In this document: one piece after another, positions 9,268 to 18,985 of the stretch
Layout of the letters: each line of letters begins with the position of its first letter
Position numbering within the stretch: the stretch's first letter is position 1
Source of the DNA: Bifiguratus adelaidae
Taxonomy: Eukaryota > Mucoromycota > Endogonomycetes > Endogonales
Assembly (NCBI GenBank): GCA_002261195.1
Contig: MVBO01000199.1
Span: 1-20,863, forward strand
Direction of reading: 5' to 3'
DNA: 20,863 bases
Translations under genes and position numbers: made by a program
Notes under the pieces: model-generated
Databases searched by the model: none
What the model was told of the DNA's origin: nothing
The model's input: only the letters and a program-made list of their open reading frames with translations

Positions 9268-10596
9268 CTATTGAAAATATTTAGCATGTTCAGGAATAGG
9301 TGTGATCAAACGACCGCTTTCTAAGGCACATTCTACGTTGTCCATGACAAGCTTTTCCATCTTTATGGATGTTTCTATGGTATCCGTTCCTCGATGTGGT
9401 GATAATACCACATGTTGATTCTCCATCAGGTAGGGATGGATATGTGGTTCCTAAGACAATGATGAGACCGAGTCGCGCGGTGGAAACTTGCCTTTTCAAA
9501 GACATCGAGGCCACATCGCTTCACTTTGCCGCTCTTCAATGCATCCACTAAGTCATCCTCATTGATGACAGCTCCTCGAGCGGTGTTGACAATGATCACG
9601 CCATCTTTCATCTTGTCAAACTCTCTCTTGCTGAGCAATTGTCTTGTATTGGCCGATAATGGCACATTGACAGAGATGGCATCCGATATTTTGAGAAGCG
9701 TATCAAAGTCAACGTATTCAGCATGGTACTGACGTTCCACTGCGACCTTGTAAGCAAATGTTACATCATCAATCATGCGTACCTTCCGGATCAAGTCTAC
9801 GTCGATTGTGATAGACAATTTTCATGTCAAAGGCATGCATGCGTTTGGCAACCGTCTACCGTGATCATCAGTATGCACATCTAGTCATTGTCGGGTGCTC
9901 ACCTTGCCAATTCCACCCATACCGAGAATACCGAGCACCTTGCCCTGAGGATCATTGGTGTAGGGTAAATTGGTCTTGAAATTCCCTGCAAGGTATCACT
10001 ATGTGCGTGTCTCGGAATACGTGATGTGGGGCGCACAAACCTTGCCTCAAATTGACCGTAGCATAGTACGCATCCCGAAATGCGGCTAGTAGGAGCAAGA
10101 CATTCATATCCGCCGTACTCTAAGAAGATCAGCTTGGTTTCGAGCACATGTTGACTTACATCGTTGATCGCTCCAGGTGTATTGGAGACATAGATGCCTC
10201 GTTTTTCGCAGGCATTGACATCCGTATGGTCGTAGCCCGCTCCCATTTGACAAAGGAATTGGACCGATGAGGGAAGACGTGAGATTAATTCCTCGTCAAA
10301 TCGTCCAAGAGTCTACAAAGGTCTCATCCTTTAGCAGTGTACAGAGTGCACTTCTGCTATACTAGCCTTCATCGAGTCCCAGTGGCGATAAATGACCTTG
10401 ACTCCCTGATACTTCGTCTCCAGGTCACGGTAAAACTCAGCGCGGGAAGTCGCGGTCATGTACTGAGAGAGGGTCATTAGCGCTCGCTCTCGGCAAACGT
10501 ACAAGTATCAGCTACCTCAACAGAGTACTTGGCCTCGATCTCCTTCCATCTGTCAAACGCACCCTGAATGGAACCAAGGACAAGTATCGATGGCAT
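9268..10596 (-). CDS. D-isomer 2-hydroxyacid dehydrogenase (glyoxylate/hydroxypyruvate reductase-like)
   Basis: NAD(P)-dependent enzyme interconverting 2-oxoacids and D-2-hydroxyacids; glyoxylate or hydroxypyruvate is the likeliest substrate by family. Exons on the minus strand are 10596-10516, 10462-10367, 10312-10160, 10119-10041, 9985-9903, 9855-9783, 9739-9492 and 9450-9268. They join in frame to 331 residues, the normal length. Key parts are MPSILVLGSIQGAFDRW, MGAGYDHTDV, SNTPGA, the nucleotide-binding GILGMGGIGK, the catalytic Arg in NTARGAVI, Glu in GLDVFEKEP and His in LSPHRGTD. Introns are 40-55 nt. Two use GC donors: after 10367 (GCTAGT) and after 9492 (GCAAGT). The first intron donor (GTAGCT) is the least certain boundary. 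The gene starts 63 bp downstream of the QCR2 stop on the same strand and is convergent with the GNAT relic. No lesions in the reading frame. Confidence 0.88.
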
Positions 10597-10659
10597 CAAA
10601 AAGGAACATCTATTTAGGAAATGCCTATGCTTTTAGGGGGACGCGGTATGTTTACGCCT

Positions 10660-12172
10660 TTACAGCGAGAGCGAAGATAGATAGGGTAGTTTGTTCACAT
10701 TGCCATAGGCAACAGCGGTAGGTTTGCTGGAGAGTATGGTCTTAGCAACCTAGGATGGATGGTGAGCTGAATTGTCCCGATATCAAACGCTTAAACCTAC
10801 CTTCTTGACGGCATCAACCTTAAGATTGTCTAGGGCAACTGAAATGTCTAGTGCTGATGTTTGAGAGGCACCCAGTGCTTGTTGACCTAGAGTCACGAAT
10901 CTGTCTGCGCGGCTTTCTAGACCAGCGGCAAAGCCAAACTTGGCCTTGGCAACAGCCATCTTGAAATCTTCCTGGCTCAAGTTCTAGGCTGCAGATTGAA
11001 GAGCTTCAACACCAGCGTTAACAGCTTGATCTATATCGGAGCCACCAGACACTTGGATTCCAAAAAGACCTGCATCGGAGTAGCCGAGGTTGAAGGCAGT
11101 TATCTCGGTACCATGTGAGAATTTGGCAGCGGTTTGGGACAAGATGGACGTTCCCTTGGATCACTTGATATATTGCTCACCACCCAACACGTAGCGAAGC
11201 ACTTGAGAGGCGGCGTATTCCTCACTGTTCCACGCGGCGCCTTTGAAAGCGAGAAGGAAATGAGGTTTGCCGGTAGTGGACTCGATTCTCGTTTCGCCGC
11301 CATAATATTGCGACGCTTGGGTTGCAGGAGCGGATCCCGAGGCGAGTTGAAAGTTGGCTTCAACCACCTTTGTGAGTTCGTCATGTGAAATGCCGCTTCC
11401 AACAATGGCAACGTTCCCCGAGTGGAAAGCGGGAAAACGGATTTGGCGTAGTTCTTGACGGTGTCGACATTGACGTGACTTGTGGAGGAGGCAAAGAGAG
11501 AGTGACCGAGGCCTTTGTGGAAAGCTAATTGATGAGCAGCTTCCAAAGAGGCAATCCCAGGAGTGCTCTTGGCATAAGCGGTCTCGTTGTGTACGTGGTG
11601 CGCAATCTCAATAAGCTCGTGAGCTTGATATTTTGTGTTGGCGACAACATCGTGCAAGAGGTCGACGAAGTAGGGCCTACGCGGGTGAGGTGGGGATGAG
11701 CACGAACTAAGATAGAGAAGGTCAAACAGATCGATACGTACAGATCGCTCTTTAAAAACTCGGAAGAGATAATGAGCTGTTCGCGTGTCAAAGCCGAAGA
11801 AAGAGTAGCTCCCAGAAGTTCAGCCTCACGAGCAATACGGAAGGCAGTGCGTGAGTCAGTGTTCTAGAAAAATGTATCTCATTAGTCACAAGTCCTGACG
11901 ATGGTCCTCGACGTCCACTGTATACACAAAGGCTCATGTTGAACATGAATCTCGCTAGCAGTCAACGCACCTTAAAAGCAAAGATCTTGAGGTAGTGAGC
12001 GACGCCGACTTGATCCACACTCTCGAAGCGAGGTCCTGCATGGACCACTACGGCCAAACAAGCTGTGGGCGATTGGTCATCAACCGAAGCGATCTTCACA
12101 CCACTCTTGGCTGTCGATTGCTGTATGTTGGTAGCAGTCGCTGGGATTTTCCTGAAGAGTATTGAGAGCCAT
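10660..12172 (-). pseudogene. QCR2: Ubiquinol-cytochrome c reductase core protein 2 (QCR2), carrying frameshifts and two stops
   Basis: QCR2 is an M16-peptidase-like structural subunit of mitochondrial complex III on the matrix side. Exons on the minus strand are 12172-11971, 11863-11742, 11676-10801 and 10749-10660 (introns of 107, 65 and 51 nt), about 429 codons when frames are allowed for, the usual size. Recognisable parts are SGVKIASVDDQSP, HAGPRFE, GVAHYLKIFAFK, LAFHKGLGHSLFASS, GNVAIVGSGIS, ALQSAA and the C-terminal KPTAVAYGNVNKLPY. Lesions: the only nearby ATG is one base out of frame with the N-terminus; one base is missing near the CCC at 11431-11433; TGA (11163-11161) replaces a conserved Trp before SKGTS; TAG (10986-10984) precedes NLSQEDF. 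A single-copy respiratory subunit should not look like this, so it is a decayed paralogue or a consensus-error case. It starts inside the tail of the HPP frame. Confidence 0.8.
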
Positions 12173-13145
12173 CTCTTCGTCCTCCTTACCTTCACCTTCC
12201 TTCGGTCTTTCAATAGGGGTTAGCCACCACTTCGATTGTGGAGCCCACCAATAAATAGGATATCGGCGGCGCCCAAGATTATTGATGATGAGCGGCCCAA
12301 CCAAGCATGATTAGAGAAGACACGATAACAGTAGGAAGGTACCGCCACGATAGCGTGACGACTTGAGTTTGCACGGCAGCGTTCAGACCTGTAGCTCCAG
12401 CTCTGCAAGAGAAAAAAAAGGCAAAGGAGGTTAGCCACTCACGCATTGTATAAAGAACCGAGAATGGCTGCTTTCTCCTTACGGTGGATGGACAGCTCCA
12501 ATGCCGAGCTGCGCTAGAAGTGATGTCGCCATGGATAATCCACCGTTGACAAAGGTGTTTCCATGGAACGCCGAGTTGTCCAGAAATCCTTGGTAGCTGT
12601 GATTAAGAACGAACAGCCTCGTGATGCAAGTTCCAATTAGCGGAGACAAAATGCCCCAAAACGAAATTTCGAGGCTGGGCGAGTGGAGACTCGATTACGC
12701 CAAAGAGAAGGACAGCCGACGCGCCGAAAGAGGTGATAATGAATGGTACTCCGTAGACGTTACGAAAAGCAGTATTGGTGGACATGATAGCCTCGATTAG
12801 AAGGATGCCACCGAAAGCTCCTACCCAGGCAAAGATCCAGGCCCCGTACTTGAGGGGCAGCTCGGCGATTCAGGTGAAAGGAGGGAAAGGTAGGGGATCG
12901 TAGGGAGGTTTAGCATCAGGCGGGCGGTACCCTAAGAAGCGTGAAAAGTAATGAGAAAGCCCAGAACGGTAATCACGCTTGAATTTGAACCTCCCGTAGC
13001 GTTCTTGCTTATATTGAACAGGCTTTTTAGCCGTCTGGGAGAAATTTTTTTGCTGCGCAGGCGACACGGAGGAGTTTCCAGTCATGGGATTTGCGATTGA
13101 AATGGCGTGGCTGGCAGAAGCTCTCCAATTACTCTCTTGTTTCAT
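12080..13145 (-). pseudogene. HPP-family integral membrane protein, broken
   Basis: HPP proteins have four or more membrane helices and a conserved HPP motif; plant and cyanobacterial members transport nitrite, while the fungal role is unclear. ATG at 13145 opens a hydrophilic N-terminus leading to the conserved SRFLGYRPPDAKPPYDPLP. TGA (12872-12870) follows PPFT where homologues have Trp. The frame continues with WVGAFGGILLIEAI and NVYGVPFIITSFGASAVLLF to GHFVSA. The frame changes near 12637 (two bases missing or one extra) into IGTCITRLFVL. The motif HPPAGATGLNAAV is rebuilt across an 80-nt intron (12403-12482). Another one-base step near 12294 leads to LIINNLGRRRYPIYWWAP. The final frame runs to TGA at 12082-12080, overlapping the QCR2 start by about 90 bases. 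The true stop is probably hidden by a further indel, so the 3' end is uncertain. Confidence 0.75.
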
Positions 13146-13851
13146 TTGAGCGGGTAACGAGCAAAGATATGATTGCCATGCAAATACAATGGTTTTATAG
13201 GATCACACAATGATCTTAATTAGCCGTTAAAACTTGTCTATGGTATTTCGCATAAACAGTTGCGCAAAAACTCGGGGAATGGGGAGCCTCATGCTGCGTC
13301 GCCTTACGTAGTGGTGACCTCGAAGTGGCGATGGCCAACAATCAAAATAGTTCAAACTAGGACACGGATAATTGCTCAGAATTGGCAGTAGAGCGTTGCT
13401 CACTTCGGCTGCGACAGTCACTCGGTTTTGTTCCGTGGTATTTCCATTTTGGATAAAGAATCCAATCGGATGTTTGCCAAGTAACGGCGCTATTGACAAA
13501 ATGTGAAAATAGCTCGTGAGAATTTGTCGGACGATTTGTGGCAGAGCAACTCAATAAACTATAACTGGGGTGAAGGAGATATCTAATGGAAAACTTTTGG
13601 CAGCATAATCACTCTGCAACATCCGACACAGTGACCGTCTCTTAATCTACCCCAATATCCTGCTCGTGTTTCTCGGTCTCATTTTATAACTTCAGTTTAT
13701 TCTAAACCTCCCGCCTATCGCGAATGCGAGAGGTGTCCAAGCGTTCTATATCGGCAGCTCCGTGGATCAAGCGAGCAATGCGTAGGATCTAGATGCACAA
13801 TATAGTGCATCGGTGGTACCCTCTCCTCTTACTGACTCCATCACCTCTACG
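13146..13851. other. Divergent intergenic region between HPP and the membrane-protein ORF
   Basis: About 700 bp between an HPP gene read leftward and a small ORF read rightward, so it would contain both promoters. Open frames on the minus strand (13227-13554) overlap each other and show no recognisable motif. The only structural feature seen is the inverted repeat at 13792-13811, reported separately. Confidence 0.35.
13792..13811. repeat. Perfect inverted repeat GATGCAC-6-GTGCATC
   Basis: Two perfect 7-base arms (13792-13798 and 13805-13811) flank the spacer AATATA, 40 bp upstream of the ATG at 13852. It could be a binding site for a dimeric regulator or a small hairpin in the 5' UTR. One occurrence only, so function is inference. 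Confidence 0.4.
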
Positions 13852-14499
13852 ATGATACAAAATGCTGCATCTTATTTAGCAAAACATCATTGGTCACGAA
13901 GCCGCGTACGCATTTTTTGGGTGCCACCTTGTTTGTGCTCGCAGGAGTATCCTGTCCTAGTGGTGTTCAATTCGACTGCTACATGGCCCATTATTGGAAT
14001 CATACTGGTCGGCGCGGTGATTTTATGGTATGTTTTACACACACGAACTCACAACAGGACAGCCCCAACTACGCAAATACGACACCTGCCAGCGGCCAAA
14101 TATACCGCTTCCTACCCTATCAACGCAAACCTCATGATCACTCGTGAACCTGGACATGCGAATCTAGTCACCAAGATTGTCCATGTACCACCTGATTACA
14201 TGTTTGCGGCTCGGGAGCCATCTGAATATCTGGCTGATGCAGAGCTAACGATTGCAGGTGAAGAGCAAACCCCAATGTTGCATGAGATGCATGCCTTGCC
14301 GAATGGACTGGTGGATACCGGACAGGGGCAATCTCACGTCAAGTACCATCTCTTGCTCTTACTTCTGCCAACCAGGCAAATGTTCACGAAGTCGCTTGGC
14401 TTTCGAACCATAGCGAAATTTATCGATAGCTTTCTCGAAACATGGAGTGTTTTGGATGCTTGTAATAGTGGGATATCGAAATTGACTGGTGTACGATAG
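13852..14499 (+). CDS. Hypothetical single-pass membrane protein
   Basis: An open frame of 215 residues from the first in-frame ATG; the frame is open further upstream but only from a GTG. It has one clear hydrophobic helix, TWPIIGIILVGAVILWYVL, at about residues 56-74. Basic residues follow (HTRTHNR), and then a mostly hydrophilic tail with acidic stretches. A short leucine run (HLLLLLLPT) lies near residue 165. This resembles fungal cell-surface or sensor-like proteins with an extracellular stub, one helix and a cytoplasmic tail, but I recognise no family. An overlapping frame at 13890-14147 also has a hydrophobic stretch (FLGATLFVLAGV), so a lost base joining the two frames is possible. 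Its status as a real gene is unproven. Confidence 0.4.
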   Translation: MIQNAASYLAKHHWSRSRVRIFWVPPCLCSQEYPVLVVFNSTATWPIIGIILVGAVILWYVLHTRTHNRTAPTTQIRHLPAAKYTASYPINANLMITREPGHANLVTKIVHVPPDYMFAAREPSEYLADAELTIAGEEQTPMLHEMHALPNGLVDTGQGQSHVKYHLLLLLLPTRQMFTKSLGFRTIAKFIDSFLETWSVLDACNSGISKLTGVR

Positions 14500-14890
14500 T
14501 CGAAACAAAGAACCATGATATGGTTAGACACAGAGTAGACTGCTCCTAAATGATCTGCCTGGTGGACTACGCGACAGTTAGCTTTTGAAGCATAGGTGGG
14601 AAAAAGTATATTGACTGATCGGGGCCGTCTGGACAGTTGTCACTGGCGAAAAATTGTGTTGACGGACAACTTTGACTACCATAGGTTCGGTACCTGGCCA
14701 ACTATACTTTCGTATCACTGGAATGGTCGCGCCCGTAGGGATCTTTGCTATCCACACTACCCTAACCCTATATTTATCCTTGTAATATTGGGCACCGATC
14801 ACATGATGGTCTATATATATGCAAGAAACCATTAAACGTTGCATCTATACATGCCAGCTAATCAGGTTCAGTACACAGACAACAATATCA
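14500..14890. other. Convergent intergenic region
   Basis: It lies between the stop of the membrane-protein ORF and the stop of the conserved fungal gene on the other strand. I see no coding signal. A short CCCTAACCCTA (14760-14770) and AT-rich tracts near 14810-14820 are the only notable strings; the latter would suit 3' end formation. Confidence 0.3.
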
Positions 14891-16407
14891 TCACTGCAAA
14901 CTCTGGAGACCTTTGGATTGCGAATCTAACTCTCTTCTGGACGCCTCCGGAATTTCAGCAATCAGCAGATAGAGAATGTCTTCTTTCATCAACCTGTGAA
15001 TGATTCCCTATGGAACGACATATACAATTTCAGCGTCTCGCAATAGTGCAGCTTCATGAGCAAAGGATGTCTTACTTCTTTGCGAGGAAGACCAGCCTCT
15101 GCTCGACGTTGATCTCGACGCTGTCTACGTCGTTCTCTGCGCGTCAATCTCTCTGCACCTGTAACGCCGCGAATGACTGTTCCGAGAATCGTAGGCCGAT
15201 CTGTCTGCGGTTGGCCACGCTTTGTCAAAAACTCCGGTGCCGGCCCAGCCAATTGACTATCGGGGTTCTGATCAATATATTGTTGCCGGACTGTGTCGTC
15301 ATCATGTTAGGCGAAGTAGCATAGCAACAGGGATAGGTCATGTCAATACGCACCTCGACGATCCCCATAGTCTTGCACGAATTTATTTGCCCTTTTGAAA
15401 AATTGCTTCCTCCTTGTTGGTCTACGGGAATGGTGGGATACATGAGCGGACAACATGCGGGGAGCTCGATCGATATTGTTGCACGTTTCTTCTCGACCCA
15501 CTTCTCGGGCAGTAATTTTTCAAATTGCTTCGATAACTCGACCACCCTGGTGGTTAGGATCCCATGGGAGGTGTCGACCGGTTTATACGTCATGACGCAG
15601 GCGTGCAGTCCACGTGGGTTGAAGTAAGTGATGTTGGCGTTATCCAGGAATTTGTTAGCCTGGTAGCGTGACTGGATGGCAGATGCAAATCCTGCAGCAA
15701 ATCTGTCATGGAATACTGATCAATGTGCCATTCCACCTGCTGAAACCAGTGACCACTTACTGTACTGCTGTGCTCACGGCCATAGCAGTGACAGATGGAA
15801 CAAAGTCGACTGCGAAAGCGGCGACATTGATGACTGTAATGGCCTTTGAAGACTACGGCATGCGCAACTTGTTATGACGGTGAAATGGCCGAAACTATCG
15901 TACCTGCATAGCCTGAAATAGCTCCTTGTTAAATCTCAGAAAGTCTGCCTCGGTGACACCACATGCTAGAAGATCCGGAGCATACGCTCTCATAAATCCG
16001 CGCAGATGTGTTCCAGGACGTCGTTGGGGTATGATAACGGGAAGCGGCAAGGTCCCAACAGACGGACGAAAAGCGGGAGGAGGAGGCGCGCTAAATTTCA
16101 TCACACCTTCCTTGTGTGGTGTTTCCTGCTGATATAGGTTGTCTACCCCAGCAAGTTCCACCTCAAGTTCGTCGAGCTCCCAGTCCTCCTCATCTGCGTC
16201 GGAGTCGAAGTCATCCTCCTCATAATTTTCGTACTTGTCGTGCACTCGCACATGTGGACTCTGACTTTGGTTGTACGGCGGGGGCGCATCATTGCGGTTT
16301 TGCGAGTGGTGGCTGGCATCACTATTTGCGCGATGCCTTTGGACTGCCGCAATGGATTCGGATGTTAGACCGACCCCGTGATTGATAGCTTTGTTAATAA
16401 GACCCAT
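14891..16407 (-). CDS. Conserved fungal protein of unknown function (PVIIPQRRP / RGFxRAYAP family)
   Basis: Exons on the minus strand are 16407-15904, 15852-15761, 15702-15354, 15290-15076 and 15007-14891 (introns of 51, 58, 63 and 68 nt), about 425 residues. The N-terminus MGLINKAINHGVGLTSESI precedes a low-complexity acidic region (EEDDFDSDADEEDWELDE). Next come LPVIIPQRRP and RGFMRAYAPDLLACGV, an alanine/valine-rich helix (VINVAAFAVDFVPS), SRYQANKFLDNANITYFNP with RGLHACVMTYKP, ELPACCPLMYP, an Arg-rich stretch and KEDILYLLIAEIPEA. This order of motifs recurs in many fungal proteins without a known biochemical role. One base appears to be missing from the T run at 15398-15402: the frame before it reads VDQQGGSNF and the one after FFKRANKFVQDYGDRR. 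All exon phases fit if one T is restored. No other lesion. Confidence 0.75.
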
Positions 16408-18047
16408 GCAGACGATTGAAATTTCACCGTGACTAGTTCATCCATGTATTTATCTACGTCGAAAAAAGGCCCACTTTTGTACGGTTCTGCGTCCTTAGCT
16501 TGGCGAAATGCAATTTCATCTGTGACATCCCATTCAGAGCTGTGCATCAAATATACGAAAGGGTGCACATGCCTCAAGCCGTGAGTGCACAAGCATCCAA
16601 GAATGTGGAATATCCGCAATGGATCTTGTTGGACATGGTAATTAAATTCAAAGCCTCAGCCCGTTAGTGCAGAACCTAGGATGGGTGCTAGTCCCTTCAT
16701 GGATATGCTTGGTTGGCCATTTTGTAATTGTATATCATAGACGGCTGCACATGAATTGAGCTATCGTAGCGAGACTAGGATGAAGTTTTGCCAGGACCGA
16801 CGAGTTCTCGTAGGATGGAGTTGCTTGCCGAAAAAGGCGGAGTTAGCGCGGACTACCAGTAAAGGGAAGTCAGTTTCCATTTTGGGCGTAGCTGTTTGGG
16901 TATGCAACTGGCCTATCTTGCCACATCCGAGGGACCAAACCATATCCTCAGGCACGGCATGTGGTATATTAGGCATCTCGTTCTTGATCCTCCTCAGGGC
17001 AAAATAATTCTTGCCCACATTCGGAGACGCCTTAGAAATTTCGCAAGGTTACACCTCCCAGCCCACCAAGACGGCGGTTGCTACCTGATTCGCCTGTGGA
17101 GGCCTGCAACTGGACAGGTAAAATTGTTGCAGCTTGCTTCTCCAGTCACGGCTCGTTCGGTTTGCGGTGTTATCGCTGCCGTCTCTTGGTTGTCTTCGGT
17201 TGCATCTCTGTGGAGAGCTTTTAGGCAGTGCTATGGCCCCAACATCTCCATTGATCATATCGTCCATCAGATTGAAGATATCTTTAAGGCCCTCGAAGCT
17301 ACACCTTACGCCTTCACCTCGTGGGAAACAGGTCGACGTGTGGACAGGTGAGGTACACAGGCGAAGCGAGTTGCAGGAGTAGTGCATCATTTGTTGGCGG
17401 ACGCAGTTGGTCATAGAGTGGATTGCTGCCTGCGCAACTGTACGCAAAATCCTCCAGTACCGTTCAGGTCAAGCAAGAGAAAGAAAGAAGAGGCTACTGT
17501 GGCAATTGACCCTTCGTAGTTTACGGTAACCTGACGTGTACCGTTTCGGGGGATTGACTTTCATTCCTGGATCACATTTATCAATTTGTTATGGAGAAAG
17601 TGTACAGATGAACTCGCGTTCCAGCAGCGAGCCCAGGAACATGAAGCCAACTGGAGCTTAAATTTAGTAGTCGATGCACCGAGTAGTCTGATCACTGCGT
17701 AAGGCAACACGGGAGAAAGGACGGCATTCAGATACCTCCGAATCCGCTCCAATCTCGAATGGCAGTGACATTTACCCATAAAATTATCACTATCATCATT
17801 ACTGCCACGTTGGGCGGGAATGCACGGGCAACAATTGATAGCAGTCGTGTTCCAAGGTCATGTCACGTTTCCTCCTTTGTTAGCTTATCAAAAGTTCGGC
17901 GCTTCACCCAGCAGCGGAAATCGTAACGAAATTGCGCGAAGCACTAAAGCTCTTCAGCCGGGTCCGGTAACACTTTCTCGGCTATATATCTGGCCCTGAC
18001 CTCGTGCTCGCCTCATTAGAACGAGACCATTACATTGACCCCATACA
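16408..18047. other. Large unassigned region between divergent genes
   Basis: About 1.6 kb upstream of both the conserved fungal gene (minus) and the DUF924 gene (plus). It holds several open frames: minus 16365-16619 (contains HPFVYLMHSSEWDVTDE), minus 16761-17018 (contains MPNIPHAVPEDMVWSLGCG), minus 17049-17447 and plus 16896-17351. None has a motif I recognise, and the minus- and plus-strand frames overlap, so at most one strand can be coding. The minus frames could be pieces of one degraded or multi-exon gene, but I could not join them by plausible splice sites. 17450-17980 shows nothing coding. Confidence 0.3.
17983..17989 (+). promoter_or_regulatory. TATA-like box upstream of the DUF924 gene
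   Basis: TATATAT lies about 60 bp before the ATG at 18048. The position is plausible for a core promoter element, but there is no other support. Confidence 0.3.
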
Positions 18048-18985
18048 ATGACGATGACATCTGTGTCCAATGTCGACCTGACCGACATTCTCACGCCGGA
18101 GCTATTGGACAGTGTAAGTCGACTACACTTTCCATGGCCTGAACACGGCCCGCTAGACTTCAAGGCGGTATCCGACTATTGGTTCCAAAGATCACCTGAT
18201 TGGGCGGATAAATACTATCAACTCAGCTTTGACGCGGTGACTCGACCACTCTCTACAATAGGCGTTGACAATGTACCCGACCTGATGACTGTACTTCCTC
18301 CGCCTGAAGCGCCAGAATTTCCACAACGTGCGCTGGGTCTATTGCTGGTCTTGGATCAGGTGCCTCGAATGATCCTTTCTGGTATCAATGCTCGGTATAC
18401 AAGCAGCTACTTTGATGTCTGGGCCAAGTCTCTAGCAAGACGACTCTTAACACTACCTCCTACTCAAAGACCTGATAACATGAAGCGGTGGCTGGATCAG
18501 GGGTGGAGTTTCGAACAGGCAATCATTCGGCGAATGTGGTTCTACACGCCACTTGTACACTCGGAAGGCCTGTTTGATCATTGTTTGTACATGGCTTGAT
18601 CGAACAGATGCGTGCCGACACTGAGGATCACGTCGGCCAAATTGATCCCTATCGCAAGGTGTTGGCGCAGAATCCCCACGATATAGTTGCTTTTTCTCGG
18701 CTGGTCATTCAGGGACCACCAGTGAGTGCGCAATCTAGCATGGAGGGTTTTATGTTTTGGTTGACGCATCTCTTGGATGTACACACGCCTATTATCCGCA
18801 AATATGCATGTTACCCATATAGAAATGAACAGATGGGTCGGACTTTCAAGGCGGAAGAGAAGGAATTTATGAGATTGACCAACAATCTTGGTGCAAGCGG
18901 TCTATCCGACGGGGAAATTAAACACATTCGCCAGGACGTGGAAACAGGACGTTGGACAGCGTTGACCGCCGAGCATCAAGGCTAG
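18048..18985 (+). CDS. DUF924-family (TPR-like) protein with one frameshift
   Basis: DUF924 proteins are all-helical cytosolic proteins of unknown function related to tetratricopeptide folds. ATG at 18048 begins MTMTSVSNVDLTDILTPELL. Family motifs follow in order: VSDYWFQRSPDWADKYYQLSF, ALGLLLVLDQVPRMILSG, the PLVHSEGL block and, after a frame change, HTPIIRKYACYPYRNEQMGR. The family normally reads PLxHSEDLADQ here; restoring a G between 18580 and 18581 would rebuild Asp-Gln and join the two frames into about 312 residues, ending at TAG 18983-18985. No splice sites explain the shift. Apart from this one base the gene looks complete, with a slightly long C-terminal tail compared with bacterial members. 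Confidence 0.75.

Noticed and set aside
4239-10986. Whole-genome recoding of TAG as Gln
   Set aside because: The intact MCT and 2-hydroxyacid dehydrogenase genes end in TAG at the expected protein ends, so TAG is a terminator here.
7847-14770. Telomere-like CCCTAA repeats at 7847-7859 and 14760-14770
   Set aside because: Only about two units each and far apart. They are too short to indicate a chromosome end or telomeric insertion.
14500-14890. Small open frames around 14578-14844 on both strands
   Set aside because: They overlap each other, lack any recognisable motif and lie between two convergent gene ends.
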